Shown: positions 1-6,640, numbered from the stretch's first letter. The stretch is DNA of 20,418 nt from Rhodospirillaceae bacterium (GCA_016794075.1 JAEUKU010000258.1:1-20418), one strand, 5' to 3'. The notes: generated by a model not told the origin, from the letters alone. Program-made: numbers and translations.

Positions 1-36
1 ATCCTGCTGGAGACCTTTGCCCGGAAGCCCGCCTAG
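1..36 (+). CDS. 3' end of an unidentified forward gene (partial)
   Basis: Frame 1 is open from the first base and ends at a TAG at 34-36, giving ILLETFARKPA and a stop. Only 11 residues are present, so no family can be named. It is called a gene tail because the neighbouring reverse gene ends at exactly the same place: the CTAG at 33-36 serves as stop codon on both strands, the usual look of two convergent genes packed together. It could also be chance, since 11 codons without a stop is weak evidence. Confidence 0.4.
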   Translation: MLLETFARKPA

Positions 37-698
37 GCCGGCAGGAAGTCCAGCTCTTGCAGGTTGCCGATGATGGTGGCGGTGTTCGGCAGATCGTATT
101 CCGGCGGCAAAGCGGTGCGATTGACCCAGAAGGTGCGGAAGCCGAAAGCCGCCGCGCCGCCGGCGTCCCAGGCATTCGACGAAACGAAGGCGATCTCGGC
201 CTTGTCGACGCCTGCCCATTGCCGGCCCAGCTCATAGACGCGCCGATCCGGTTTGTAGATCCGGAGGGGTGCCACCGACAGCACGGCGTCGAGATGATTG
301 TGCAGGCCGGCGGCGCGCAGGCCGGTCTCCAGCATGTCGGGGTCTCCGTTGGAAAGCGCGGCGAGGCGGATACCCTTGCGGCGCAGATCCGCCAGCAATG
401 CGGCGGCCTCCGGATAGGCGTCGAGCCGTTCATACGCCTGCAGCAGGGCCCCGCGCGGTGCGGCGGCGGCGAAGCCGTGGGCGGCGAGCGCGTAGTCGAG
501 CGCCGCTTCGGTCAAAGCGCGGAAGCTGCGATATTCGCCGCGCAGGGATTGCACCCAGGTGTATTCCAGTTGCTTCTGGCGCCACAGGCGGGAAACCGCC
601 TCGGCCTGTGGGCCCAGCGCCCGGCCTTCCCGTGCAACGGCCGAGTGGACGTCGAGCAGGGTGCCGTAAACGTCGAACAGGACTGCACGAATCGCCAT
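33..698 (-). CDS. (S)-2-haloacid dehalogenase-type HAD hydrolase (type II)
   Basis: This 221-residue cytoplasmic hydrolase belongs to the HAD superfamily, haloacid dehalogenase type II branch, which removes halide from short 2-haloalkanoic acids with inversion. The N-terminal FDVYGTLLDVHS carries the nucleophile Asp9 and Thr13. WRQKQLEYTW gives Arg40, LSNG gives Ser116, YKPDRRVYEL gives Lys149 and Tyr155, and FVSSNAWDAGGA gives Ser173, Asn175 and Asp178. By alignment from memory these match all the catalytic positions of the Pseudomonas L-DEX enzyme, so activity is likely, although many relatives have no known haloacid substrate. The ATG at 698 is preferred to an in-frame TTG at 716 because it sits directly before the conserved first strand. 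The gene is transcribed alone, divergently from the response regulator, and its stop overlaps that of a forward gene. Confidence 0.9.
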   Translation of the reverse strand: MAIRAVLFDVYGTLLDVHSAVAREGRALGPQAEAVSRLWRQKQLEYTWVQSLRGEYRSFRALTEAALDYALAAHGFAAAAPRGALLQAYERLDAYPEAAALLADLRRKGIRLAALSNGDPDMLETGLRAAGLHNHLDAVLSVAPLRIYKPDRRVYELGRQWAGVDKAEIAFVSSNAWDAGGAAAFGFRTFWVNRTALPPEYDLPNTATIIGNLQELDFLPA

Positions 699-757
699 GT
701 CGCGGATTTTCCACAATTGCGGCGCGTCGCCGAGGACGCCACGCCGCCAGGCGCGTC

Positions 758-772
758 TTAAACGCGCGTTAA
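758..772. promoter_or_regulatory. CtrA-type box TTAA-N7-TTAA
   Basis: TTAAACGCGCGTTAA is an exact match to the full CtrA recognition sequence of Alphaproteobacteria (TTAA, seven bases, TTAA). It contains a perfect 10-bp palindrome AACGCGCGTT. It lies 59 bases upstream of the response-regulator start at 832 and 59 bases upstream of the reverse dehalogenase start at 698, so either gene could be the target. TTAA is rare in DNA this GC-rich, which makes a chance match less likely. Binding is inferred from sequence alone. Confidence 0.55.
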
Positions 773-831
773 CGTGTCCGGGTCAAGATTCCCACGGATT
801 GCATGGGACGGTCAATTCAGGGTTGCCCGCA

Positions 832-1440
832 ATGTCCGGCAAGCGCGCGAAAACGCAGCAGAGCGAGGTCCGCTCGACGACGGCAGCGGCCAGGCCGGCC
901 GTCGGCCGGCGCATGTTCGCGCGCGAGGTGCCGGCGCTCGACCTCAGCCGCATCTCGCTGCTCGTCGTCAACGACAACGATTTCCTGCGCAGCTACATGG
1001 AGCGGCTGTTCGGCATCATGCGGGTGGGCAACGTCGCGACCTGCGCCGACCCGGATGCGGCGCGGGCGCAAATGGCGGCCGCCGATCCGGATATCGTGAT
1101 GATCGACCTGGACCTGGCGGGGCGGGACGGCATCGACCTGGTGCGGCAGATCCGGCGCGGCGAGATCGGCCCGCGCAACGACATCGCCATCCTGGTCACT
1201 TCCGCCTTCGTCGACCGCGACTATGTGCAGGCGGCGCGCAACAACGGCATCAACTGGACGCTGGTGAAGCCGCTCACCTTCCGTCGCCTCTATGAGGGCC
1301 TGGCGCGCGTCATCCTGGATGAGCGGCCCTTCGTCGAGGCGGAAGGCTATACCGGCCCCGACCGCCGGCTGCTGGTCGGCATCAGCGGCTATGACGGGTT
1401 CGAGCGGCGCAAGCCGAAGCCATCGGAGCCGGGCGTATGA
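832..1440 (+). CDS. CheY-like response regulator with GPDRR tail
   Basis: This 202-residue protein has a basic, Ala-rich N-terminal extension of about 38 residues, then one receiver domain (about 41-163), then a short tail with GPDRR and FERRK. There is no DNA-binding output domain. The phospho-acceptor is Asp92 in IDLDLAGRDG, the switch threonine is Thr123 in LVTSAF, and the conserved Lys is Lys146 in LVKPL. The acidic pair is altered: LLVVNDND puts Asn47 where the first Asp is normal, leaving Asp48. The usual MP after the acceptor Asp is LA. CheY-like proteins with this tail are common in Alphaproteobacteria and act in motility or stress phosphorelays. The stop overlaps the next start by ATGA, so the two proteins are probably made together. 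The start at 832 is the first ATG before the domain that clears the CtrA box. Confidence 0.87.
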   Translation: MSGKRAKTQQSEVRSTTAAARPAVGRRMFAREVPALDLSRISLLVVNDNDFLRSYMERLFGIMRVGNVATCADPDAARAQMAAADPDIVMIDLDLAGRDGIDLVRQIRRGEIGPRNDIAILVTSAFVDRDYVQAARNNGINWTLVKPLTFRRLYEGLARVILDERPFVEAEGYTGPDRRLLVGISGYDGFERRKPKPSEPGV

Positions 1441-1877
1441 GCAAGGCGCTGCGCGACAAGGTGCGCGAGATTCCGCAGGCGCAACTGCGTCAGATGGAAG
1501 CCGGTGCCAGCATCGCCATGCTGGAGCTCAGCGCCTCGTTCCGCAAGCACGTCAACGATTCCTTGCGCGACATGTTCACGCTGATGCGCGATCCGCAGCC
1601 GGAGGACGAAGCCTGGCGCGCGCGCCTGCACGAACTGGCGCGCGGCCTGCAGGGCATGGGCGGTTCGTTTGACTACGGCCTGCTGATCCTGATCGGCGAG
1701 GTCATGTGCCAGACGGTCAAGGACCTGGAGCAGTCGAACCAGCGCGCGCTGCAACGGCGCCTCGCCGCCTACGCGGTCGCGCTCGACGCCGTCATCAAGG
1801 TCGACCTGAAAGGCGACGGCGGCGCCAATGGCAAGGCGCTGCTCGACGTGCTGAAGATCGAGGCGCCGGTTTCGTAA
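1437..1877 (+). CDS. Hpt-like protein lacking the phospho-accepting histidine
   Basis: This small, largely helical protein has 146 residues and is translationally coupled to the preceding regulator (ATGA, 1437-1440). The segment RGLQGMGGSFDYG (69-81) aligns with the Hpt signature H-x-L-K-G-x-x-G-x-F, but Arg69 occupies the His position and Gln72 the Lys position. The closest histidine is His65, one helical turn earlier. Alphaproteobacterial relatives that I recall carry HDIKGQGGSFGY here next to a CheY-like gene, so this looks like a member of that family that has lost its chemistry. It may be a scaffold or inhibitor that still binds the receiver. No transmembrane segment or signal peptide is seen. 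The family assignment rests on one motif, the helical character and the gene pairing. Confidence 0.72.
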   Translation: MSKALRDKVREIPQAQLRQMEAGASIAMLELSASFRKHVNDSLRDMFTLMRDPQPEDEAWRARLHELARGLQGMGGSFDYGLLILIGEVMCQTVKDLEQSNQRALQRRLAAYAVALDAVIKVDLKGDGGANGKALLDVLKIEAPVS

Positions 1878-1905
1878 CACTCCGATCGTGAGACAGTGTC
1901 GAGCC

Positions 1906-1940
1906 AAAACAAAAAGGGGCCCGCCGCGGCGAGCCCCTTT
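1906..1940. terminator. Intrinsic terminator between convergent genes
   Basis: AAAGGGGC (1913-1920) pairs perfectly with GCCCCTTT (1933-1940) around a 12-base GC-rich loop. Read on the reverse strand the stem is followed by TTTTTGTTTT, a good U-tract, so it should end transcription of the binding-protein gene whose stop is at 1961. Read forward it is followed only by TTT and then CGCG, so it is a weaker stop for the regulator/Hpt-like unit ending at 1877. Confidence 0.8.
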
Positions 1941-1960
1941 CGCGTATCAATACGGATCGC

Positions 1961-3325
1961 TTACGGCGTGACCAGGCCGACTTCCTTGTAGCCGGTCCCG
2001 TCGACGACGAAGTGGCCGATGACGCCGGCGACGTCGCCGGCGGCGTCGAACTCCATCGAGCCGGTGGCGCCGGTGTAGTCGATGTCCTTGCCGGCCTTGA
2101 TCAGTTCGACGGCCTTGGCCCAGTCGCCGGGGCCGACCGGCTCGCCGGGCGCGTTGGCGACGCTGCGTAGCGCGTCGCGCACCTTGGCGCGGTCGGTGGA
2201 GCCGGCCTGCTGGATGGCGAGCGCCGCCAGCATGAGCGAGTCATAGACCTGGCCGATGAAGATCTTGTCCTTGGTGGTCTGGAACTTGCTGGTGTAGAGC
2301 GCGTCGAACTTGTCGGCCGCCTCGCTCTTCGGCGAGGAGGGCGAGGTGAAGAACGAGTCCTTCAGGTTGTCGGCGCCGATCTTCTCGATCAGCAGATTGT
2401 CGCGCAGGCCGTCGGTGCCGATGAAGCGCTTGAACAGGCCGTTCTCCAGCGCCTCCTTGACCAGCGTCAGGCCGGAATCGCCGGCATAGGCGATGATGAC
2501 CAGCGCCTCCGGCTTGTCCTTGGCCAAGGTCGCCAGTTCGGTGGTGTAGGAGGGCTGCTTCTCCTCGTGCTTCACCTCGGCCGCGATGGTGCCGCCGAGC
2601 GCCTTGTAGGAATCGGCGAAGGCCTTGGCCAGCGGCGCCGCGTAGTCGTTGTTGGCGTAGGTGAGCGCCACGCTCTTCACGCCCTGGTCCATGGTGAGCT
2701 TCGCCAGGACCTGGCCCTGGTAGGCGTCGGACGGCACCACGCGGAAGACCCAGTCGTTGTCGGCGAGCCCGGTCATGTCGGGCGAGGTGGCGGTCGGCGA
2801 GATCTGCGCGACGCCGGTCGGGATGATGACGCTGTTGGCCGCCGCAATGGTGGTGCCGGACATCAGCGCGCCGACGATGGCCGCGACGTTCTCGACGTTC
2901 ACCAGCTTGGTGGCGGCGTCGACCGCGCCCTGGGACGAGCCGGTGGTGTCGCCCACCGCCGCCACCATCTTGCCGCCCAGCAGGCCGCCGCCAGCGTTGA
3001 TCTCGTCGGTGGCCAGGGTCACCGAATCCATCATCGGCGGGATGAAGTTGGCGATCGGACCGGTGATGTCGAACAGGATGCCGACCTTCACGTCGGCTCC
3101 CGTGGGGGCTGTGGCCGGTGCAGCCTCGGTGGTGGCCGCCTGCTGCGTCTCGGTCGCCGCAGGCTGCGTCGCTTCGGCCGCCGGTGCAGCGGGCTGGGCC
3201 GCCGGCTGCTCGGCCGCCGGTGCTGCTGCCTGTTCTTCCTTCTTCTCCTCGCCGCAGGCGGCAAGGCCGAGGCCCAGCGCCAGCAAGGCGGTCGCGCTCA
3301 GGAGCGCATGCTTACGGATGTTCAT
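1961..3325 (-). CDS. Lipoprotein substrate-binding protein, branched-chain amino-acid ABC type (LivJ/K-like)
   Basis: This 454-residue receptor captures amino acids or similar small molecules for an ABC importer. Residues 1-23 form a lipoprotein signal peptide with lipobox LAAC, so Cys24 would be lipidated and the protein anchored on the periplasmic face. Residues 25-77 form a low-complexity linker of Ala, Pro, Gln, Thr and Glu. The type I periplasmic-binding fold starts at about 78 (VKVGILFDITGPIA) and runs to the end, as in LivJ, LivK and related Peripla_BP_6 proteins. The ATG at 3325 is chosen because the signal peptide begins there and AGAGGGGG precedes it. No LivHMGF permease or ATPase gene lies nearby, so the partner transporter must be elsewhere, or the protein is a sensor. 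It follows the stand-alone Lrp-type domain by 53 bases on the same strand. Confidence 0.9.
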   Translation of the reverse strand: MNIRKHALLSATALLALGLGLAACGEEKKEEQAAAPAAEQPAAQPAAPAAEATQPAATETQQAATTEAAPATAPTGADVKVGILFDITGPIANFIPPMMDSVTLATDEINAGGGLLGGKMVAAVGDTTGSSQGAVDAATKLVNVENVAAIVGALMSGTTIAAANSVIIPTGVAQISPTATSPDMTGLADNDWVFRVVPSDAYQGQVLAKLTMDQGVKSVALTYANNDYAAPLAKAFADSYKALGGTIAAEVKHEEKQPSYTTELATLAKDKPEALVIIAYAGDSGLTLVKEALENGLFKRFIGTDGLRDNLLIEKIGADNLKDSFFTSPSSPKSEAADKFDALYTSKFQTTKDKIFIGQVYDSLMLAALAIQQAGSTDRAKVRDALRSVANAPGEPVGPGDWAKAVELIKAGKDIDYTGATGSMEFDAAGDVAGVIGHFVVDGTGYKEVGLVTP

Positions 3326-3378
3326 GGTCAAACCCCCTCTACCTGATCTTCGATGTTTGTTGCCGGATGGCCGCGCTC

Positions 3379-3621
3379 TCAGGTGAACGCGTTGAAGGTG
3401 ATGATGGTGAGCGTGTCCTTGACGTTGGGCAGCGTCTGCAGCCGCGAGGTGACGAAGCGCCCGACATCGGCATCGCTCGGCAGGTTGCACTTCACCAGCA
3501 GATCGTATTGGCCGGAGATCGAATAGAGCTCGCCGACCTCCTCGATCGTATCGAGGGCCTGGGCGGCCACGTCATAGGCCGTGCCGGGCGCGCATTTGAC
3601 CATCACGAAAATCGGCCGCAT
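3379..3621 (-). CDS. Stand-alone Lrp/AsnC ligand-binding (RAM) domain protein
   Basis: This 80-residue protein consists only of the C-terminal effector-binding domain of Lrp/AsnC regulators. The beta-alpha-beta pattern is clear: FVMVKCAPGTAYDVAAQAL, then VGELYSISGQYDLLVKC with the usual G-x-YD core, then a final ITIITF-like strand. There is no helix-turn-helix. Such proteins form dimers or octamers and bind amino acids. They may modulate full-length Lrp proteins or act as amino-acid sensors. It sits between kynU (85 bases upstream) and the amino-acid-binding lipoprotein (53 bases downstream), all reverse strand, so it may tie binding-protein supply to amino-acid levels. I see no strong ribosome-binding site before the ATG at 3621. 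Confidence 0.85.
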   Translation of the reverse strand: MRPIFVMVKCAPGTAYDVAAQALDTIEEVGELYSISGQYDLLVKCNLPSDADVGRFVTSRLQTLPNVKDTLTIITFNAFT

Positions 3622-3706
3622 TGCTGGCTCGCTGTGCTTTCAGTCGCGCGCATGTTGCCCTGGCGCGGCGGGAAAATCCAGCCCCATCAAGGGGGTATCG
3701 CAGCAC

Positions 3707-4954
3707 TCAGGTCACGGCCGCGCGGCGGCGGTATTCCGGCCTCTGCCAGTCCTGCTCGACCATCACCACGCGCAGGCGCTGCACCGCCTCCCAGACGTCC
3801 TGGTAGCGGACATAGAGCGGCGTAAAGCCGAAGCGCAGGATGTCCGGGGCGCGGAAATCGCCCACGACGCCGCGGGCGATCAGGGCCTGCATGATCGGGT
3901 AGCCCTCTGGATGGCGGAAGGAAACCTGGCTGCCGCGCCGGTTGCCGTCGCGGGGCGAGGCGAGGGTCAGGCCGTGGCCGGCCAGTTCCTGTTCCACCAG
4001 GGCGATGAAGAGGTCGCCGAGGGCGATGGATTTGCGCCGGACTTCCGCCATGTCTACGCCCGCGAACTGGTCCAGCCCGGCTTCCAGCGCCGCCAGGCTG
4101 AGGATCGGCGGCGTGCCGACCAGGAAGCGGTCGATGCTCTCTCCTGGGCCTTGCCGCGGCCGGTAGTCGAGATCGAAGGCGAAGGGTGCGTCATGGCCCA
4201 TCCAGCCGAAGAGCGGCTGGCTGGCCGCCTGCTGCCAGCGCTCGGCGATGAAGATGAAGGCCGGTGCCCCCGGCCCGCCGTTGAGGTACTTGTAGCCGCA
4301 GCCGACGGCGAAGTCGGCGTCGCTGCCGTTGAGGTCAACGGGAAAGGCGCCGGCCGAATGCGCGAGGTCCCAGATCGTCAGCGCGCCCGCCGCATGAGCC
4401 GCCGCGGTCAGCGCCTTCATGTCGTGCTTGCGACCGGTGCGGTAGTCGATCTCGGTCAGCATCAGGACCGCGACGTCGTCGTTGAGGGCGTCCGCGATCC
4501 CTTCCGGCGGCACCACGATCAGTTCGTGCTTGTCGTCGAGAAGTTCGGCCAGGCCCTGCGCCATGTAGAGGTCGGTCGGGAAGTTGCCCTCGTCCGACAG
4601 GATCACGCGGCGGCCGGGGCGCAGGCTCAGCGCGGCGTGCAGCGCCTTGAATACGTTGAGCGAGGTGGAATCGGCGACGACGACCTCGTGCGGCCGGGCG
4701 CCGATCAGGGCGGCGATCTTCGCCCCGACGCGCCGCGGCAGGCCGATCCAGTCGTGCTGGTTCCAGCTCTTGATCAGGTCCTTGCCCCATTGCGCGGCGA
4801 TCACGTCGCGCACGCGCGCCTCGGTCGCCTTCGGCAGCGCGCCCAGCGAATTGCCGTCGAGATAGATCATGGCGTCGGGCAGCACGAAACGCTCGCGCAG
4901 CGCGGCAAGCGGATCCTGGGCGTCCATCGCCCAGCAATCGGCCAGGCTTGTCAT
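3707..4954 (-). CDS. kynU: Kynureninase
   Basis: This 415-residue fold-type I PLP enzyme splits L-kynurenine to anthranilate and alanine in tryptophan breakdown, or 3-hydroxykynurenine on the way to NAD. YLDGNSLGALPK near residue 31 is the family N-terminus. ADSTSLNVFKAL (94-105) binds the PLP phosphate, DLAHSAGAFPVDLN (196-209) contributes cofactor-ring contacts, and Lys222 in CGYKYLNGGPG forms the internal aldimine. The length is normal for the bacterial enzyme. The ATG at 4954 overlaps the hisI stop as ATGA, which fixes the start and implies coupling. Tryptophan dioxygenase (kynA) and formamidase (kynB) are not in the window, so the upstream steps must be encoded elsewhere. Confidence 0.95.
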   Translation of the reverse strand: MTSLADCWAMDAQDPLAALRERFVLPDAMIYLDGNSLGALPKATEARVRDVIAAQWGKDLIKSWNQHDWIGLPRRVGAKIAALIGARPHEVVVADSTSLNVFKALHAALSLRPGRRVILSDEGNFPTDLYMAQGLAELLDDKHELIVVPPEGIADALNDDVAVLMLTEIDYRTGRKHDMKALTAAAHAAGALTIWDLAHSAGAFPVDLNGSDADFAVGCGYKYLNGGPGAPAFIFIAERWQQAASQPLFGWMGHDAPFAFDLDYRPRQGPGESIDRFLVGTPPILSLAALEAGLDQFAGVDMAEVRRKSIALGDLFIALVEQELAGHGLTLASPRDGNRRGSQVSFRHPEGYPIMQALIARGVVGDFRAPDILRFGFTPLYVRYQDVWEAVQRLRVVMVEQDWQRPEYRRRAAVT

Positions 4955-5355
4955 GAGCGGTAAAGCTTCTCGGGCGCGACGATCACGTCGGCGATCACCT
5001 TGCGCTCGCCCTCGCGGATCGCGGTGAAGAAGCAGGACCGCCGCCCGGTGTGGCAGGCGACGCCGGCTTGGTCGACCAGCAGGAGGAGGCAGTCGTTGTC
5101 GCAGTCGATGCGCAGCTCGACCAGGCGCTGTGTCTGGCCGGAGGTTTCGCCCTTGCGCCACAGATTGCCGCGCGAGCGCGACCAGTAGCAGACGCGCCCC
5201 GTCTCCAGCGTCTCGGCAACCGCCTCGCGGTTCATCCAGGCCATCATCAGCACCTCGCCGGTGTCGTGCTGCTGGGCGATGGCGGGCACCAGGCCGTTGG
5301 CGTCAAAGGCGATCGCCGCGATGGCTTCCGCTGGGGCGGCGTGGGTCCTGCTCAT
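4951..5355 (-). CDS. hisI: Phosphoribosyl-AMP cyclohydrolase
   Basis: This cytoplasmic enzyme of 134 residues opens the purine ring of phosphoribosyl-AMP in the third step of histidine biosynthesis. The diagnostic block RIDCDNDCLLLLVDQAGVAC, followed by HTGRRSCFF, contains the Asp and Cys residues that bind Mg and Zn. The N-terminal GLVPAIAQQHDTGEVLMMAWMN is also typical. It is the single-domain form, without the HisE pyrophosphohydrolase fused in enterics. No other his gene is nearby. It lies 8 bases after metC, with its ribosome-binding site GAGGA overlapping the metC stop, and overlaps kynU by four bases, so it is embedded in an otherwise catabolic operon. Confidence 0.96.
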   Translation of the reverse strand: MSRTHAAPAEAIAAIAFDANGLVPAIAQQHDTGEVLMMAWMNREAVAETLETGRVCYWSRSRGNLWRKGETSGQTQRLVELRIDCDNDCLLLLVDQAGVACHTGRRSCFFTAIREGERKVIADVIVAPEKLYRS

Positions 5356-5363
5356 ATTCGTCC

Positions 5364-6545
5364 TCAGTTGCCGTGCAGCCGGGCCAGGCCGGCGGCGAGA
5401 TCCGCGATCAGATCGTCGGGATCTTCCAGCCCGGCGCTGATTCGCAAGGTGCGCCCGACGGCATGCCAGGGTTTCGCCGTGCGGCTGGATTTCAGATCGG
5501 CCCGGATCATCAGGCTCTCATACCCGCCCCAGCTATAGCCCATGCCGAAAAGCTTCATGCCGTTCAGCATGGCGTCGACGCGTTCCATGGCGACGGGTTT
5601 CAAGACGAATCCGAAGAGGCCCGACGCGCCGCTGAAGTCGCGCTGCCAGAATTCGTGCCCCGGTGTGCCGGGCAAGGCGGGATGCAGCACCTGCTCGACC
5701 TCGGGCTGCACGGCCAGCCAACGCGCGAGGGCAAGCCCCGTCGCCTGATGCTGCGTCAGCCGCGCATGCAACGTGCGCAGGCCGCGCAGGGCGGCATAGG
5801 CGTCGTCGGCCGAACTGGCGTGGCCGAGATAGCCGTGCGCCAGCTTGCCCAGCGTCTTGTGCAGCGCCGCGGGAAAGGTGAGGATCCCCATCATGAGATC
5901 GGAGTGGCCGCCGATATATTTCGACGCGGAATAGACGGCAAGGTCGATCCCGAAGCGCGGCGGCTTGAAGAACAGGGGCGTGGCCCAGGTGTTGTCCAGG
6001 ATGGTGCGGCAGCCGGCCTGCTTCGCCGCCGCGACGATCGCTGGAATATCCTGAATCTCGAAGGTGAGGGAGCCGGGGCTTTCCATGTAGATGGCCTTGG
6101 TGTTCGGCCGGATCAGCGTGGCGACGCCGGCGCCCAGCATCGGGTCGTAATACGTGGTCTCGACGCCGATGCGGCGGAGGAAGCCCTCGCAGATCTCGCG
6201 CGTCGGCTCGTAGGCCGTGTCGACCATCAGGAGGTGGTCGCCGGGATTGAGGCTGCCGAGCAGCGCGGTGGCGACTGCCGCCACGCCGGAGGGCAGCACC
6301 AACGCGCGTTCCGAGCCCTCCAGCGTGGTGAAGGCCTCCGCGAGGGCGCGATGCGTCTGGGTGCCGTCGCGACCATAGGTGATGGCTTCGTATTTGCGCC
6401 CATAGCGCTCGCGCAACTCCTGGACGGTCGGGAACAGCACCGTCGAGGCGCGATAGACCGGAGGGTTAACGACCCCCTGGTGCTCGTGCGGGTGGTTGCC
6501 CGCATGCGCGGCGATGGTACGGTCCTTGGCGCCCGGCTCAGACAT
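5364..6545 (-). CDS. metC: Cystathionine beta-lyase (Cys/Met metabolism PLP enzyme)
   Basis: This 393-residue fold-type I PLP enzyme would cleave cystathionine to homocysteine, pyruvate and ammonia in methionine biosynthesis. Related activities include breakdown of cystine and other thioether amino acids. YGRDGTQTHRALAEAF (57-72) carries the cofactor-phosphate Tyr/Arg pair contributed across the dimer. LPSGVAA (84-90) and DNTWATPLFF (184-193) are family blocks, and Lys209 in YSASKYIGGHSD binds PLP. The DNTWATPL and K-Y-I-G-G-H-S-D blocks favour beta-lyase (MetC) over cystathionine gamma-synthase. It is the first gene of metC-hisI-kynU and is divergent from aapJ. Confidence 0.9.
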   Translation of the reverse strand: MSEPGAKDRTIAAHAGNHPHEHQGVVNPPVYRASTVLFPTVQELRERYGRKYEAITYGRDGTQTHRALAEAFTTLEGSERALVLPSGVAAVATALLGSLNPGDHLLMVDTAYEPTREICEGFLRRIGVETTYYDPMLGAGVATLIRPNTKAIYMESPGSLTFEIQDIPAIVAAAKQAGCRTILDNTWATPLFFKPPRFGIDLAVYSASKYIGGHSDLMMGILTFPAALHKTLGKLAHGYLGHASSADDAYAALRGLRTLHARLTQHQATGLALARWLAVQPEVEQVLHPALPGTPGHEFWQRDFSGASGLFGFVLKPVAMERVDAMLNGMKLFGMGYSWGGYESLMIRADLKSSRTAKPWHAVGRTLRISAGLEDPDDLIADLAAGLARLHGN

Positions 6546-6593
6546 GCCCCTGATTTCCCAGATGGTTATTCCACACTCGACGCGGGTAAGACG

Positions 6594-6621
6594 CTTGTAG
6601 CATCCGGCCGGAATGTGTAAA
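6594..6621 (-). promoter_or_regulatory. Candidate promoter for metC-hisI-kynU
   Basis: On the reverse strand TTTACA (6621-6616, five of six to the -35 consensus) is followed after 16 bases by TACAAG (6599-6594, four of six to -10). It lies about 50 bases before the metC start. The same 30 bases carry a forward candidate promoter for aapJ, with a CCGGCCGG palindrome in the shared spacer. This is sequence resemblance only. Confidence 0.3.
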
Positions 6622-6623
6622 AG
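6595..6623 (+). promoter_or_regulatory. Candidate promoter for aapJQMP
   Basis: TTGTAG (6595-6600) and TAAAAG (6618-6623) are spaced by 17 bases. The -35 matches three of six positions and the -10 four of six. Transcription would start near 6630, which places the inverted repeat at 6641-6672 within the aapJ leader. The site overlaps the reverse candidate for metC almost completely, so the two polymerases would exclude one another. Confidence 0.25.
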
Positions 6624-6640
6624 GGCAGTTACGCCCTAAA

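Noticed and set aside
1877..1899. Small hairpin ACACT/AGTGT just after the Hpt-like gene
   Set aside because: A 5-bp stem with a 13-base loop is expected by chance, and the stronger terminator follows directly.
3664..3700. A possible terminator after kynU (CCCC, ATCAA, GGGG)
   Set aside because: The stem is only about four pairs and the T-run that follows on the reverse strand is short and displaced, so read-through into the Lrp-type gene is as likely.
3581..4963. A 460-codon forward frame opposite kynU
   Set aside because: It is an antisense shadow: biased composition, no recognisable motif, and it covers the kynureninase gene exactly where the reverse frame has catalytic motifs.
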